In this document: positions 17,301 through 25,795 of the stretch, one piece after another
Layout of the letters: every line of letters starts with the position of its first letter
Position numbering within the stretch: the first letter of the stretch is position 1
From: Xanthomonas bromi
Lineage (GTDB): Bacteria > Pseudomonadota > Gammaproteobacteria > Xanthomonadales > Xanthomonadaceae
Assembly: GCF_900092025.1 (NCBI RefSeq)
Contig: NZ_FLTX01000012.1
Coordinates: 1-64,000, forward strand
Direction: 5' to 3'
DNA length: 64,000 nt
Translations under genes and position numbers: made by a program
The notes under the pieces: model-generated
What the model was told of the DNA's origin: nothing
The model's input: only the letters and a program-made list of their open reading frames with translations
Databases searched by the model: none

Positions 17301-20027
17301 GAAAATCTACTGCCGGTGCCGGAGCAACGTATCGCCACCGCGGCCAAGGGCGACGCCACCGCCGCGTTCCTCTCCCGGTCTTTCGGCATCCAATACAGCT
17401 ATACCGGCTTCGACGATCGTTCCGGCATCGATCCGCAAATGCTGCACAGCAAGGGCATGCTGGTTGTGGTGCCGGAGCAGCAGTGGCCGGCCGAGTTTGC
17501 CGACACCGACCTGGCCTGCTCCAAGGAAGATCTGAAGACGCTGTCGTGCTGGACGAGCGGCCGCGACCGCGGTGCCTTGCCGCGCGACATCCTCAGCACC
17601 GGCAGCCTGCGGCTCAAGGACATCGTGGAGCCTGGGCGCCTGGGCGCACTGCCGATCGACGAATTGCGCAAACGCAACATGGACACCGACGGCGACGATG
17701 CCTTCGTCTACGCAGGCTATCCCAAGCTGGCCGCGCTGATTTCGCGGGTGATGGTGGATCGCCAGGCCCGGCGCGGTCGGCAACAGTCGTTTAAACCGCC
17801 GAAGACGGCCACGCCGGCCATCGACCCGGTCAGCGGCCACTACCAGCCCGGGCGACTGTCGGAGATCATGTCCCTCAAGCGCGGTCAGCGCATCACCTCG
17901 GCGGCCGCCACGCTGGCGTCGCGCTTCATGGGGCAACCGGACGAGCTGCGCGAGGCGATGGCGCGCGACATGATGTTCGGCACCTACGATGGCATCGAGC
18001 GCGAGTTGCGCAACGGTTTGCGGCAGGTGCTCGAAGAGCAGGCCCGCGATCCCCAGGTGTTGGCGACGCTGCGCGTCCAGGCGCGCGAGGCGATCGAACG
18101 CGCGCATTCGCCCGAGGCGCGCGAAGCCGCCGCGTTGCTGCACACGCAGCTGCTTGCGCTTGGGCCGGATTCGGCCGCCGGCAGCGCCGCGCCGGCGTTG
18201 TCGGAGGCCCTGGCCGAGGCGTTTCCCGGTCTGGCCGAAGCCTACGCGGCCGCCTCTGGCGTGGAGGCGCGCATCCACGCCATCCTGGACAACTATCCGG
18301 TCTGCCGGCTCTCGCATGCGCAGTTCCCGGATGGGCAACCCGGGCTCATCCCCGGCGAGCCGGAACTGACCATGCGCAACCTGTTCACCATGGCGATCAA
18401 GGTCGGCACCGATGCGCTGAAGTCCGACACCGGCACGGCGCTGTTCGCCAAGATCGTGGAGGCCTGCGAACGGTCCGAGCGGCGTTTCGCCGAGCGGGTC
18501 CGCGTCGTGCCGTACAGCAGGGGGACCGCCCGGGCCATGCAGGAAGGGCGCTTCGATCCCGAACAGACCAAGGCCCTGCTGCAACGCATGCCGTCGATGG
18601 CCGCTGGCGTCATGGAAGATGCGCTCGACGCGCTACAGCAGGCAGGCTGGATCGACGCGCCGCAGATCCCAGCCGAGCGTCTGCGTGCCGTCCAGCCAGA
18701 GGACATTGCGCTGAAGGCGCAGGCCTTGTCGACGCGTGCCCGCCAGATGGAGCCCCAGGTCACCGACATGCTCAGGCGCGTTGCCGCGCGGCATGGTGGG
18801 CAACTGGCTGGCACAGAGCATCAACTGAAGTCGTACAGCTCGTTGCAGGAGAAGCTCAGGCAGCGGATGGCGCTGAAAAAGCAGACGCTGGAAGAAGCGG
18901 CGGCTGGCGTCAACGACGCGCTGCGTTACAGCGTGGTTCTGGAACCGGAGGACTTTACCGCTGGCCTGCGCGCTGCGCTGGCCACGCTGGACGATCAGGG
19001 CCATGCACGGGTCAAGCTGACCAATCAATTCACCAAGTACCCGCCCTCCTTCAAGGCCATCAATGTCACGCTGCGCAGCCCTGACGGTGCGCTGTGGGAG
19101 ATCCAGTTCCACACGCCGGAGACCTTCGAGCTCAAGGAGCGCTTCCACGATCTGTACAAGCACACATATGAGCTGGCGCTTGGCGGCGCTTCGCGGGCCG
19201 AGCAGCGCAAGCTGCAGGCGCCTGCGCTGGAGGCATTCAAGCGCGTGGCTGCGCCCCCAGGGTGCAAGGAGATCGACGACTGGCAGGAAGAGACCGTGCC
19301 GACGTTGGCAAGCGCGACGCCGGCGCTCGCCGCCGAGCAGATTCCCGTCACTGCAGGCGCATCGCCGGCATACAGCGTGTTCAACATCGCCGCAGTCAAG
19401 CAAGCGTCGCTGACGCCGGTACTCAGCACGCTGGCCGACCACGTGGGCGCGCGGCTGTGGGGGAACGTGCGCTACAACGCGACCGATGGCCGCATCGAGC
19501 AGATGCAGCATGCCCCGTTCCAAAAATCGGTGGCATCGATCAAGGACCAGATGCGGCGCCATCTGCAAGCCGGCATGACCGCCGAACAGGCCAGCCAGGC
19601 CGTGGGCGATGCGCTGCGTTATGCGCTTGTGCTGCCTTCCGACGATTTCGTGGCCAAGGTGCTGGCGGCACAGGATGCGCTGGGTCGGCAAGGAATGACG
19701 TGCGTGAAGCTGAAAAATTACTTTACCTCGGGAGACGGCACCTACAGCGGCATCAATGCCAGCTTCACCGATGCCGAGGGCTATGCGTTTGAAGTGCAGT
19801 TTCACACTGCCCAGAGCTTCAAAGCCAAGGCGCAAACGCACCTGGCATACAAGCGGGTGCAGTTGGCACAGAACAGACTTGCCAAGGAGAAGCAAAAACG
19901 TCCGCCCGACCCCGTCAGGCAGGCAAAACTGACGCATGAGATCGCAGGGCATCGAGAAGCGATGCACGCGATGACGTCGAACGTACGCAAGCCCGCGGGC
20001 ATCGAGCGTCTGGGGGATCGTGCATAA
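11352..20027 (+). CDS. xopAD: XopAD-like giant SKWP-repeat type III effector
   Basis: Predicted 2,891 residues. Family knowledge places XopAD (Xanthomonas) and RipS (Ralstonia) among proteins sent into plant cells by the type III secretion system. The N-terminus (MKTHARNPNSLRTSLPYTHE) is polar and Ser/Thr-rich, as expected for a secretion signal. Residues ~347-1396 form 25 tandem 42-residue units centred on NALSKWPDT. Residues ~2490-2600 and ~2720-2830 are two related modules with K-S-x-x-S, DALR and EIQFHT/EVQFHT motifs resembling RelA/SpoT nucleotidyltransferase domains (my inference). The middle (~1400-2480) has no fold I recognise. ATG 11352 was chosen because upstream sequence in the frame depends on a TTG and looks Arg-rich. 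No canonical PIP box is seen. The reading frame is intact throughout. Confidence 0.9.
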   Translation: MKTHARNPNSLRTSLPYTHEEKPGPAEDQAAASTRDNRHPLGRPPNKQRRVESNESGASMRDRKPLSVNEPTGASEGAWDRRFAQSVTGSHRRDDSTDRHGMAPDRRPGKEPAGVSIASSHRRAQRPTQQGVEARVKLRSIEQQSDRILGKRLREEQEPERQSKRPVDGRRLKTAELRRAEDHLDAATQKRLNAQRQQQRRQLSEPHGIARNHNAGLCVSMAYDNELAHRMRGGMALPFLEEGVNAQINAQRLDKYLQLIANAGRGRVAGTMRRDLDRCTELAAQYLYETGWFEGASLAQLAHVGNKLSKHPHQPACTEAIAWIAAQLTQADDLVGLGGYPSVLLLNAFSKHIDSGRCERAAARLARHLQRDDNARQSLQAQNISLALNAFSKWSDNPDCKAMAHRFAALVASDKRLRSAMDAQSVATALNALSKWPDTDVCAAAVSALAERLADERRLRKDLKPQELTNALNALSKWPDTDVCAAAASVLAERLVDDPGLRKALEPINVTQALNALSKWPDTTVCEAAASALAERLADEPQLREGLSRQGVSNVLNALSKWPDNEVCAAAVSALAGRVADDPELRKDLDPQGVSNVLNALSKWPDVTVCAAAASTLAERLVDDPQLCMDLDPQGIANVLNALSKWPDTPICRQAASALAGRLADDPELCKALHSINVAQALDALSKWPGTTVCADAASALAERLADDPRLRKGLKLQEVVIALHSLSKWPGTTVCAEAASALAQRLVDDPALCKAFEALQVVTSLKALSKWPDKEVCAVAASALAERLATEPQLRKDLDRQGVVIVLNAVSKWPGTTVCAAAAHALAERLAAEPQLRKALDAIDVTNILNALSKWPGTGVCAEAARMLAARLVDDPLLRKALNALDVANALNALSKWPGTDVCIAAASALAKRLAEDPGLCKDLNALDVSNALNALSKWPRTTVCAAAAHALSKRLADDPGLRKAFEAPQVSIALNALCKWPDNAVCEAAASALAERLIREPDLRDALKPQEVSNALNALSKWPDNTVCGDAASALAAHVADDPRLRKAFDVQQMVTTLNALSKWPDNAVCGAAVGTLAERLADDPELRNALTAHEVATVLNALSKWPSTPVCAAVATALAKRLANDPELRNALTAHEVATVLNALSKWPNTPVCAAASSALVKRLADESDLRKALDSCNVTQVLNALSKWPDTPVCAAAASALAGRLADESDLRKALDPRGMANALNALSKWPDTPVCAVAASALAARLADDPGLRKELKPQELTNALNALSKWPDTPVCAAAASALAERLTDDAGLRNALDPINVAQALNALSKWSGTLACETASDLLAAKLTNEPGLRKALDAQGVAIALNALSKGLDRPMCQSAFVLLAERAGSTELPWRQFEMRGIAMVANAMSRLLHLDDEHNEHDEQVLTLGVAKLQAMAGHLDLHRERFASASAADIGVFFKALAAARLNRQMRPLGQPALERVSVLVGEDGLRQTSLEGIGSLCLGLLPFIRSPELTPRHRVQALRLFDTLQPIVARKTDLYLSGGGAPASADIEQHATRCPALTFYQMLKAYAVVSRQWRPRNLDGPRRELRQRRDELVQWVDLTLARTRQAIEADLGEMSWNLIAQIEAGDQVFDALDLRMAKDAPTITQAHPPTRFDLESGRSSMSTVPGRPAAPAPGRGSTTHVVVDLLGKELSTNQSESDKPYTLFTRLTGLPLVEVQLPGEISTFMLARTFNYNGEPWRFDMLGGSRAARSKSGSNSLVPSQRKESGSLLPAFRYADTAPGSSLMQLAAKLAPQREDWSRMQRSLLEMVPSDHVVEGTLRLGVFDDVEGPAHPFKPLAVDGTALALCPNDGCGFLKLEVALSIPAFRKHYDAWHAVQANQATQQQRDLVAKDKGPSMMPAQALQHYPRDKDALEEAHAVMQDQLEALQPTGDDPLWLYKRLIGGGYRGQRVRAVPSADDKVHLPQQRSQAFDVAGGPLLLGKPPYDKENLLPVPEQRIATAAKGDATAAFLSRSFGIQYSYTGFDDRSGIDPQMLHSKGMLVVVPEQQWPAEFADTDLACSKEDLKTLSCWTSGRDRGALPRDILSTGSLRLKDIVEPGRLGALPIDELRKRNMDTDGDDAFVYAGYPKLAALISRVMVDRQARRGRQQSFKPPKTATPAIDPVSGHYQPGRLSEIMSLKRGQRITSAAATLASRFMGQPDELREAMARDMMFGTYDGIERELRNGLRQVLEEQARDPQVLATLRVQAREAIERAHSPEAREAAALLHTQLLALGPDSAAGSAAPALSEALAEAFPGLAEAYAAASGVEARIHAILDNYPVCRLSHAQFPDGQPGLIPGEPELTMRNLFTMAIKVGTDALKSDTGTALFAKIVEACERSERRFAERVRVVPYSRGTARAMQEGRFDPEQTKALLQRMPSMAAGVMEDALDALQQAGWIDAPQIPAERLRAVQPEDIALKAQALSTRARQMEPQVTDMLRRVAARHGGQLAGTEHQLKSYSSLQEKLRQRMALKKQTLEEAAAGVNDALRYSVVLEPEDFTAGLRAALATLDDQGHARVKLTNQFTKYPPSFKAINVTLRSPDGALWEIQFHTPETFELKERFHDLYKHTYELALGGASRAEQRKLQAPALEAFKRVAAPPGCKEIDDWQEETVPTLASATPALAAEQIPVTAGASPAYSVFNIAAVKQASLTPVLSTLADHVGARLWGNVRYNATDGRIEQMQHAPFQKSVASIKDQMRRHLQAGMTAEQASQAVGDALRYALVLPSDDFVAKVLAAQDALGRQGMTCVKLKNYFTSGDGTYSGINASFTDAEGYAFEVQFHTAQSFKAKAQTHLAYKRVQLAQNRLAKEKQKRPPDPVRQAKLTHEIAGHREAMHAMTSNVRKPAGIERLGDRA
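12390..15539 (+). repeat. Tandem 126-bp SKWP repeat array (25 units)
   Basis: Inside the effector gene, 25 successive units of exactly 126 bp (42 codons) run from 12390 to 15539 without any indel. Unit 1 starts at AAC 12390 and unit 25 at AAC 15414. The first two and last two units are the most degenerate; the inner ones share NALSKWPxTxVCAAAASALAxRLAxxPxLRKAL-type sequence. Each unit looks like a pair of helices, suggesting a curved helical solenoid. Confidence 0.95.
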
Positions 20028-20450
20028 ACATCCATCAACCACCCGAGACGTAGGCAACTGCGGCGATCAAGAAGAGCGAACTGCGAGCCGGACGACATCT
20101 CCACCATGAAGGCATGAGCGCCGAGTGCCACTGGTGCGGGAACATCAGGCGCGTGCGGCTCGCAATCGCGGGCGAGTGTGTCGATCGCCGTCATGGCGAT
20201 CGACCGGGTGGCGTACGAGAACGGCGTGGAAACCGGATGCGTTGCTGCGTGCATACCCACCGACAACCTGTGCCTGAGCGAAAACGAGCGATCGGCAGGG
20301 ATCGGTCGCGCTGTCAGCAGAGAATTTTCTAACCAATCCCTCCCGGCCCTCGATGCCTCGCGGCGTCGAGGATTCGCCCACGGGCCATGCACGTGCGTGC
20401 CGGCTGCGAAAAACGCGCAAGCGGCCTACGCATCAGGACGGAGGACGCGT
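20028..20450. other. Intergenic region, no gene recognised
   Basis: This is 423 bp between the convergent effector and GspE-type ATPase genes. Short reading frames exist on both strands, but none has convincing composition or a good ribosome site. No strong terminator hairpin with a T-run was found. Confidence 0.4.
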
Positions 20451-22265
20451 TTATTCCCGAGGCGGCAACACCGACAGCACTTCTTCGATGGTGGTCAGCC
20501 CGGCGGCGACCTTCTCCAGCCCGGTGCGGCGCAGCGTGCGCAGGCCTTCGCCGCGGGCGGCGTGGCTGAAGCTGGCAAGTTCCGTGTCGGGGCGGATCAG
20601 GGTGCGCAGGCGCGGGGTGACCGGCAGCAGCTCGTACAGGCCCACCCGGCCCAGGTAGCCGGTGCGGCGGCACTCCAGGCAACCGACCGGTGCGTGCACG
20701 TTGAGCGCCTCCGGCAGCGCTTCGCCCGGCTCGCGGATCGCCGCCCAGTCGTCGTCGCTGAGCGTATGCGGGCGCTTGCAGTGCACGCACAGGGTGCGCA
20801 CCAGCCGCTGCGCCAGCACGCCGTTGAGCGTGGACGCCACCAGGTAATGCGGCACGCCCAGATCCAGCAGACGCGTGATCGCCGACGCCGCATCGTTGGT
20901 GTGCAGCGTCGACAACACCAGATGCCCGGTGAGCGAGGCCTGCACCGCCATCTGTGCGGTTTCCAGGTCGCGGATTTCGCCGATCATGATGATGTCCGGG
21001 TCCTGCCGCAGCAGCGTGCGCACGCCGCTGGCAAAATCCAGGTCGATGTTCTGCTGGACCTGCATCTGGTTGAATTCCGGCGCGATCATTTCGATCGGGT
21101 CTTCCACGCTGCACACGTTCACGTCCGGCGTGGCCAGGCGCTTGAGCGTGGAATACAGCGTGGTGGTCTTGCCCGAGCCGGTGGGGCCGGTGACCAGCAC
21201 GATGCCGTGCGGGCGCTCCACCAGCGCGCTCCAGCCGGCGGCCTCTTCGGGGCTGAAACCGAGCTGCTCGATGCTCTTGAACGCCGAATCCGGGTCGAAG
21301 ATACGCATCACGCACTTCTCGCCGAACGCGGTGGGCATCGTCGACAAACGCATTTCCACCTCGCGCCCGCCCGGCGAGCGGGTCTTGATGCGGCCGTCCT
21401 GCGGGCGGCGGCGTTCGGCCAGGTCCATGCGGCCGAGCACCTTGATGCGGCTGACCACGGCGGTCATCACCGACGGCGGCACTTCCAGCACCTTGTGCAG
21501 CACGCCATCGATGCGAAAGCGCATGCGCCCGGCCTCGCGGCGCGGCTCCAGGTGGATGTCGCTGGCGCGCTGCTCGTAGGCGTACTGCAACAGCCAGTCG
21601 ACGATATGCACGATGTGGTGATCGTCGGCGTTGACGTCGCCGGCGCGGCCCAGTTCCACCAACTGTTCGAAGCTGGGCAGGCCGACGTTGGATTCGGTGC
21701 TGCGCGCATCGCTGCGCGCACCGCGCACCGACTGGGTGACGCCGAAGAACTCCATCGTGTAGCGATGCAGGTCCAGCGGGTTGATCAGCGCCAGCTCGAT
21801 GCGGCGCCGGCTTAAGTGCTGCACGTCGGCCAGCCAGTCCAGCGCCAGCGGCTCGCTGGTGGCGATCAGCACGCGCTCGGCATCCAGCGCCAACGGCAGG
21901 ATGCGATGGCGGCGCGCATAGGCGTGCGAGACCACGCCGGTAACGGCGGCGACATCGATGCGGGTGGGATCGATGCGCAGATAGCGCAGCCCGGTGCGGG
22001 TGGCCAGCCATTCGGTGAGCCGTTCCAGGCCCAGTTCGCCGGCCGGCGGCTGCGCCGCGTGCAATTTCAGATTGGCCAGCAGCACCAGCGGGTGCACTTC
22101 GCTGACATTACGCACGCCGGTGGCGGAAAACTGCACGCGCTCGTGTTCGTGCGGCACCACCATGCCGTCGGCCAGCAGGGCGGCGGCCACCGGGTCGAAC
22201 ATCAACCGGCCGCGCGGCAGGATCGTCGCTGCGCTGTCCGGGTCGGCGTTGCGCCGCTGTTCCAT
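20451..22265 (-). CDS. GspE/PilB-family secretion ATPase (orphan)
   Basis: Predicted 604 residues. The N-terminal ~170 residues form a T2SSE_N/MshEN-type domain. The ATPase domain follows, with Walker [11 protein letters not shown] near residue 360, the Asp-box region [10 protein letters not shown], Walker [10 protein letters not shown] and His-box [14 protein letters not shown] tetracysteine zinc motif (CVHC...CLEC) lies near the C-terminus. Such ATPases power type II secretion or type IV pilus machines. No other secretion or pilus genes lie nearby, so its machine cannot be read from context. The start at 22265 has AGGGGA upstream. It is divergent from glyQ. Confidence 0.85.
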   Translation of the reverse strand: MEQRRNADPDSAATILPRGRLMFDPVAAALLADGMVVPHEHERVQFSATGVRNVSEVHPLVLLANLKLHAAQPPAGELGLERLTEWLATRTGLRYLRIDPTRIDVAAVTGVVSHAYARRHRILPLALDAERVLIATSEPLALDWLADVQHLSRRRIELALINPLDLHRYTMEFFGVTQSVRGARSDARSTESNVGLPSFEQLVELGRAGDVNADDHHIVHIVDWLLQYAYEQRASDIHLEPRREAGRMRFRIDGVLHKVLEVPPSVMTAVVSRIKVLGRMDLAERRRPQDGRIKTRSPGGREVEMRLSTMPTAFGEKCVMRIFDPDSAFKSIEQLGFSPEEAAGWSALVERPHGIVLVTGPTGSGKTTTLYSTLKRLATPDVNVCSVEDPIEMIAPEFNQMQVQQNIDLDFASGVRTLLRQDPDIIMIGEIRDLETAQMAVQASLTGHLVLSTLHTNDAASAITRLLDLGVPHYLVASTLNGVLAQRLVRTLCVHCKRPHTLSDDDWAAIREPGEALPEALNVHAPVGCLECRRTGYLGRVGLYELLPVTPRLRTLIRPDTELASFSHAARGEGLRTLRRTGLEKVAAGLTTIEEVLSVLPPRE

Positions 22266-22318
22266 GCGTGTGGTCCCCTGCGGCAATCGCCCGCGGCAAA
22301 GCGCTGCGGGTGGGCCGG

Positions 22319-22324
22319 TATACT
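22319..22324 (+). promoter_or_regulatory. Possible -10 box of the glyQ promoter
   Basis: TATACT lies 31 bases before the glyQ ATG and would suit a sigma70 promoter with a short leader. No clear -35 element is visible. It is a weak call. Confidence 0.3.
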
Positions 22325-22354
22325 AGCGCACCCCTTCCGCACGGCCCTTGCTGC

Positions 22355-23263
<909 letters not shown>

Positions 23264-23268
23264 CCAGA

Positions 23269-23533
23269 GCCCCTCTCCTGCGGGAGAGGGGGTGGGGTGA
23301 GGGTACGAGGCGCAGCCCTCATGCACCCAAACTCCACCAGGCTTCGCCCGTACCCTCATCCGCCCCTTCGGGGCACCCTCTCCCGCAGGGAGAAGGACCA
23401 AAAGCCCCTCTCCCGCCGGGAGGGGGGTTGGGGTGAGGGTACGGGGCGCAGCCCTCATGCACCCAACTCCACACAGCTTCGCCCGTACCCTCATCCGCCC
23501 CTTCGGGGCACCTTCTCCCGACGGGAGAAGGGA
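23269..23533. repeat. Two tandem copies of a ~135-bp intergenic repeat
   Basis: Copy 1 starts at 23269 (GCCCCTCTCCTGCGGGAGAG) and copy 2 at 23404 (GCCCCTCTCCCGCCGGGAGG), a period of 135 bp. Each contains GGGGTGAGGGTACG, CGCAGCCCTCATGCACCC, GCTTCGCCCGTACCCTCATC and CGCCCCTTCGGGGCACC, with several short inverted repeats. Shorter relatives occur at 59975, 60164, 61606 and 61877. The array fills the gap between glyQ and glyS and could form strong RNA hairpins. Reading frames through it belong to no gene. Confidence 0.8.
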
Positions 23534-23554
23534 ACACGTAAAGGTCCATGTCAT

Positions 23555-25795
23555 ATGAGCGAACAACTTCCCCTGCTGATCGAACTGGGCACCGAAGAGC
23601 TGCCGGTCAAGGCGCTGCCGGGTCTGGCGCAGGCCTTTTTCGATGGCGTGCTGAGCGGTCTGGAAAAGCGCGGCGTTGCGGTCACCCGCGGCGATGCCAA
23701 GCCGCTGTCCACCCCGCGCCGTCTGGCGGTGCTGTTGCCGGGCGTGGCCACCGAGCAGCCGGAGCAGCGCTCGGAAGTGTTGGGGCCGTATCTCAACATC
23801 GCGCTCGACGCCGCAGGCCAACCGACCAAGGCACTGGCCGGCTTTGCCGCCAAGGCCGGCATCGAGTGGACCGCGCTGGAGCGCACCAGCGATGCCAAGG
23901 GCGAGCGTTTCGTGCACCGTGCGGTGACGCCGGGTGCGCGTACCGCCGCGCTGCTGCCGGAGATCCTGCGCGAGGCCATCGCCGCCATGCCGATCCCCAA
24001 GCCGATGCGCTGGGGCGCGCACGAATATGCGTTCGCGCGACCGGTGCAGTGGCTGGTGCTGCTGTTCGGCAACGAGGTGATTCCGGCCGAATTGCTGGGC
24101 GTGCGTGGCGGCCGCGTCAGCCGCGGCCATCGCTTCATGCATGAGGGCGAGGTGTCGTTGGCAGCGCCGGGCGAGTACATCGATGCGCTGCGCGCCGCGC
24201 ATGTGCTGGCGGATGCCGATGCACGTCGCGCGCGCATCGTCGAAGAGGTCGAAGCGGCCGCCAAGCAGGCCGGCGGCAGCGCGCGCATCAGCGACGACAA
24301 CCTGGAGCAGGTGGTCAATCTGGTGGAATGGCCGTCGGCGGTGCTGTGCAGTTTCGAACGCGAGTTCCTGGCGGTGCCGCAGGAGGCGTTGATCGAAACC
24401 ATGGAGGTCAACCAGAAATTCTTCCCGGTGCTGGACGATGGCGGCAAGTTGACCGAACAGTTCATCGGCATTGCCAATATCGTTTCCCGGGACGTGGCCG
24501 AAGTGGCCAAGGGCTACGAGCGCGTGATCCGCCCGCGCTTTGCCGACGCCAAGTTCTTCTTCGACGAAGACCTCAAGCAGGGGTTGGAAGCGATGGGCGA
24601 AGGCCTCGCCAGCGTCACGTATCAGGCCAAGCTGGGCAGCGTGGCCGACAAGGTGGCGCGCGTGGCGGCGCTGGCCGAGATAATTGCCCCGCAAGTGGGT
24701 GCCGACCCGGTGCAGGCATGTCGTGCCGTGGAACTGGCCAAGAACGATCTGCAATCGCGCATGGTCAACGAATTCCCGGAATTGCAGGGCATTGCCGGGC
24801 GCCATTACGCCAAGGCCGCTGGCGAGCCCAGTGAAATCTCGTTGGCGATCGATGAGGCCTACCAACCGCGTTTTGCCGGCGATGACATTGCGTTGTCGCC
24901 GTTGGGCAAGGTGCTGGCGATTGCCGAACGTCTGGACACCCTGGCCGGTGGATTTGCCGCAGGGTTGAAGCCCACCGGTAACAAGGATCCGTTTGCGTTG
25001 CGGCGTAATGCGTTGGGGTTGGCGCGAACAGTGATTGAGTCGGGGTTCGACTTTGACCTCAAGAAATTGCTTGCCGAGGCCAGAAATCAGATCAATCTGC
25101 ACGCAAGCGCCCGTGACTTACTCAAGACAGAAGCTGCGCTAGCAAAGGCCAGAGAAGCTGGTGCCACGGTGCCGCAACCTGTCGAAAAAGATGCAAAAAG
25201 TGCGTTGGCGCAGACTAGCCAAGACGATGAAATCTTCGACTTCATCCTCGACCGCCTACGCGGCTACTACGCCGACAAGGGCGTACCGGCAACGCACTTC
25301 AACGCCGTCGCAGCCTTGTTCTCCGTCGGGCCCGAAGGCGCTACTGCACCGCACGGCGTAGCAGCGCACCTGGGCGCGACCCACGGCTCCCTCTACGACT
25401 TCGACCGCCGCATCGAAGCCATCGGCATCTTCGCCACCTTGCCCGAGACCGAAGCCTTGGCCGCAGCCAACAAGCGCATCCGCAATATCCTGCGCAAGGT
25501 CGAGAGCGAAATCCCCGGCGATATCGACACCACGCTGCTGCGCGAACCGGCCGAAGAAGCGCTGGCAGAAGCGGTGGAAGCGGCCATCGGCGACACCGGC
25601 GATGCCTTGCAACGCCACGATTACGTCGCCGTGCTCGCACGCCTGGCCCGCCTGCGCCCGCAGGTCGATGCGTTCTTCGACGGCGTGATGGTCAATGCCG
25701 ACGACCCGCAGCTGCGTGCCAACCGCCTGGCCCTGCTGAAGAAGCTCGGCGACCGCCTGGGCAGCGTCGCGGCCATTGAGCATCTGTCCAGCTGA
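23555..25795 (+). CDS. glyS: Glycine--tRNA ligase beta subunit
   Basis: Predicted 746 residues, longer than the ~690 of E. coli GlyS. It begins [21 protein letters not shown], a standard GlyS start; the upstream extension in this frame reads through the tandem repeat and was rejected. The beta chain binds tRNA and completes the alpha2beta2 synthetase. Extra length sits near the C-terminus: a charged Ala-rich stretch around residues 510-550 ([19 protein letters not shown]) and about 20 residues after [10 protein letters not shown]. The DNA at 25,080-25,230 is visibly lower in GC than its surroundings. The end of the gene overlaps the start of the next by one base. Confidence 0.95.
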   Translation: MSEQLPLLIELGTEELPVKALPGLAQAFFDGVLSGLEKRGVAVTRGDAKPLSTPRRLAVLLPGVATEQPEQRSEVLGPYLNIALDAAGQPTKALAGFAAKAGIEWTALERTSDAKGERFVHRAVTPGARTAALLPEILREAIAAMPIPKPMRWGAHEYAFARPVQWLVLLFGNEVIPAELLGVRGGRVSRGHRFMHEGEVSLAAPGEYIDALRAAHVLADADARRARIVEEVEAAAKQAGGSARISDDNLEQVVNLVEWPSAVLCSFEREFLAVPQEALIETMEVNQKFFPVLDDGGKLTEQFIGIANIVSRDVAEVAKGYERVIRPRFADAKFFFDEDLKQGLEAMGEGLASVTYQAKLGSVADKVARVAALAEIIAPQVGADPVQACRAVELAKNDLQSRMVNEFPELQGIAGRHYAKAAGEPSEISLAIDEAYQPRFAGDDIALSPLGKVLAIAERLDTLAGGFAAGLKPTGNKDPFALRRNALGLARTVIESGFDFDLKKLLAEARNQINLHASARDLLKTEAALAKAREAGATVPQPVEKDAKSALAQTSQDDEIFDFILDRLRGYYADKGVPATHFNAVAALFSVGPEGATAPHGVAAHLGATHGSLYDFDRRIEAIGIFATLPETEALAAANKRIRNILRKVESEIPGDIDTTLLREPAEEALAEAVEAAIGDTGDALQRHDYVAVLARLARLRPQVDAFFDGVMVNADDPQLRANRLALLKKLGDRLGSVAAIEHLSS

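Noticed and set aside
20178-21815. Plus-strand frame of 545 residues opposite the GspE-type ATPase
   Set aside because: Antisense to a gene with clear Walker motifs, and lacking any recognisable domain.
23269-23533. Duplicated repeat as a mobile insertion element
   Set aside because: No coding capacity, no terminal inverted repeats with target duplication, and tandem orientation; better described as a dispersed intergenic repeat.
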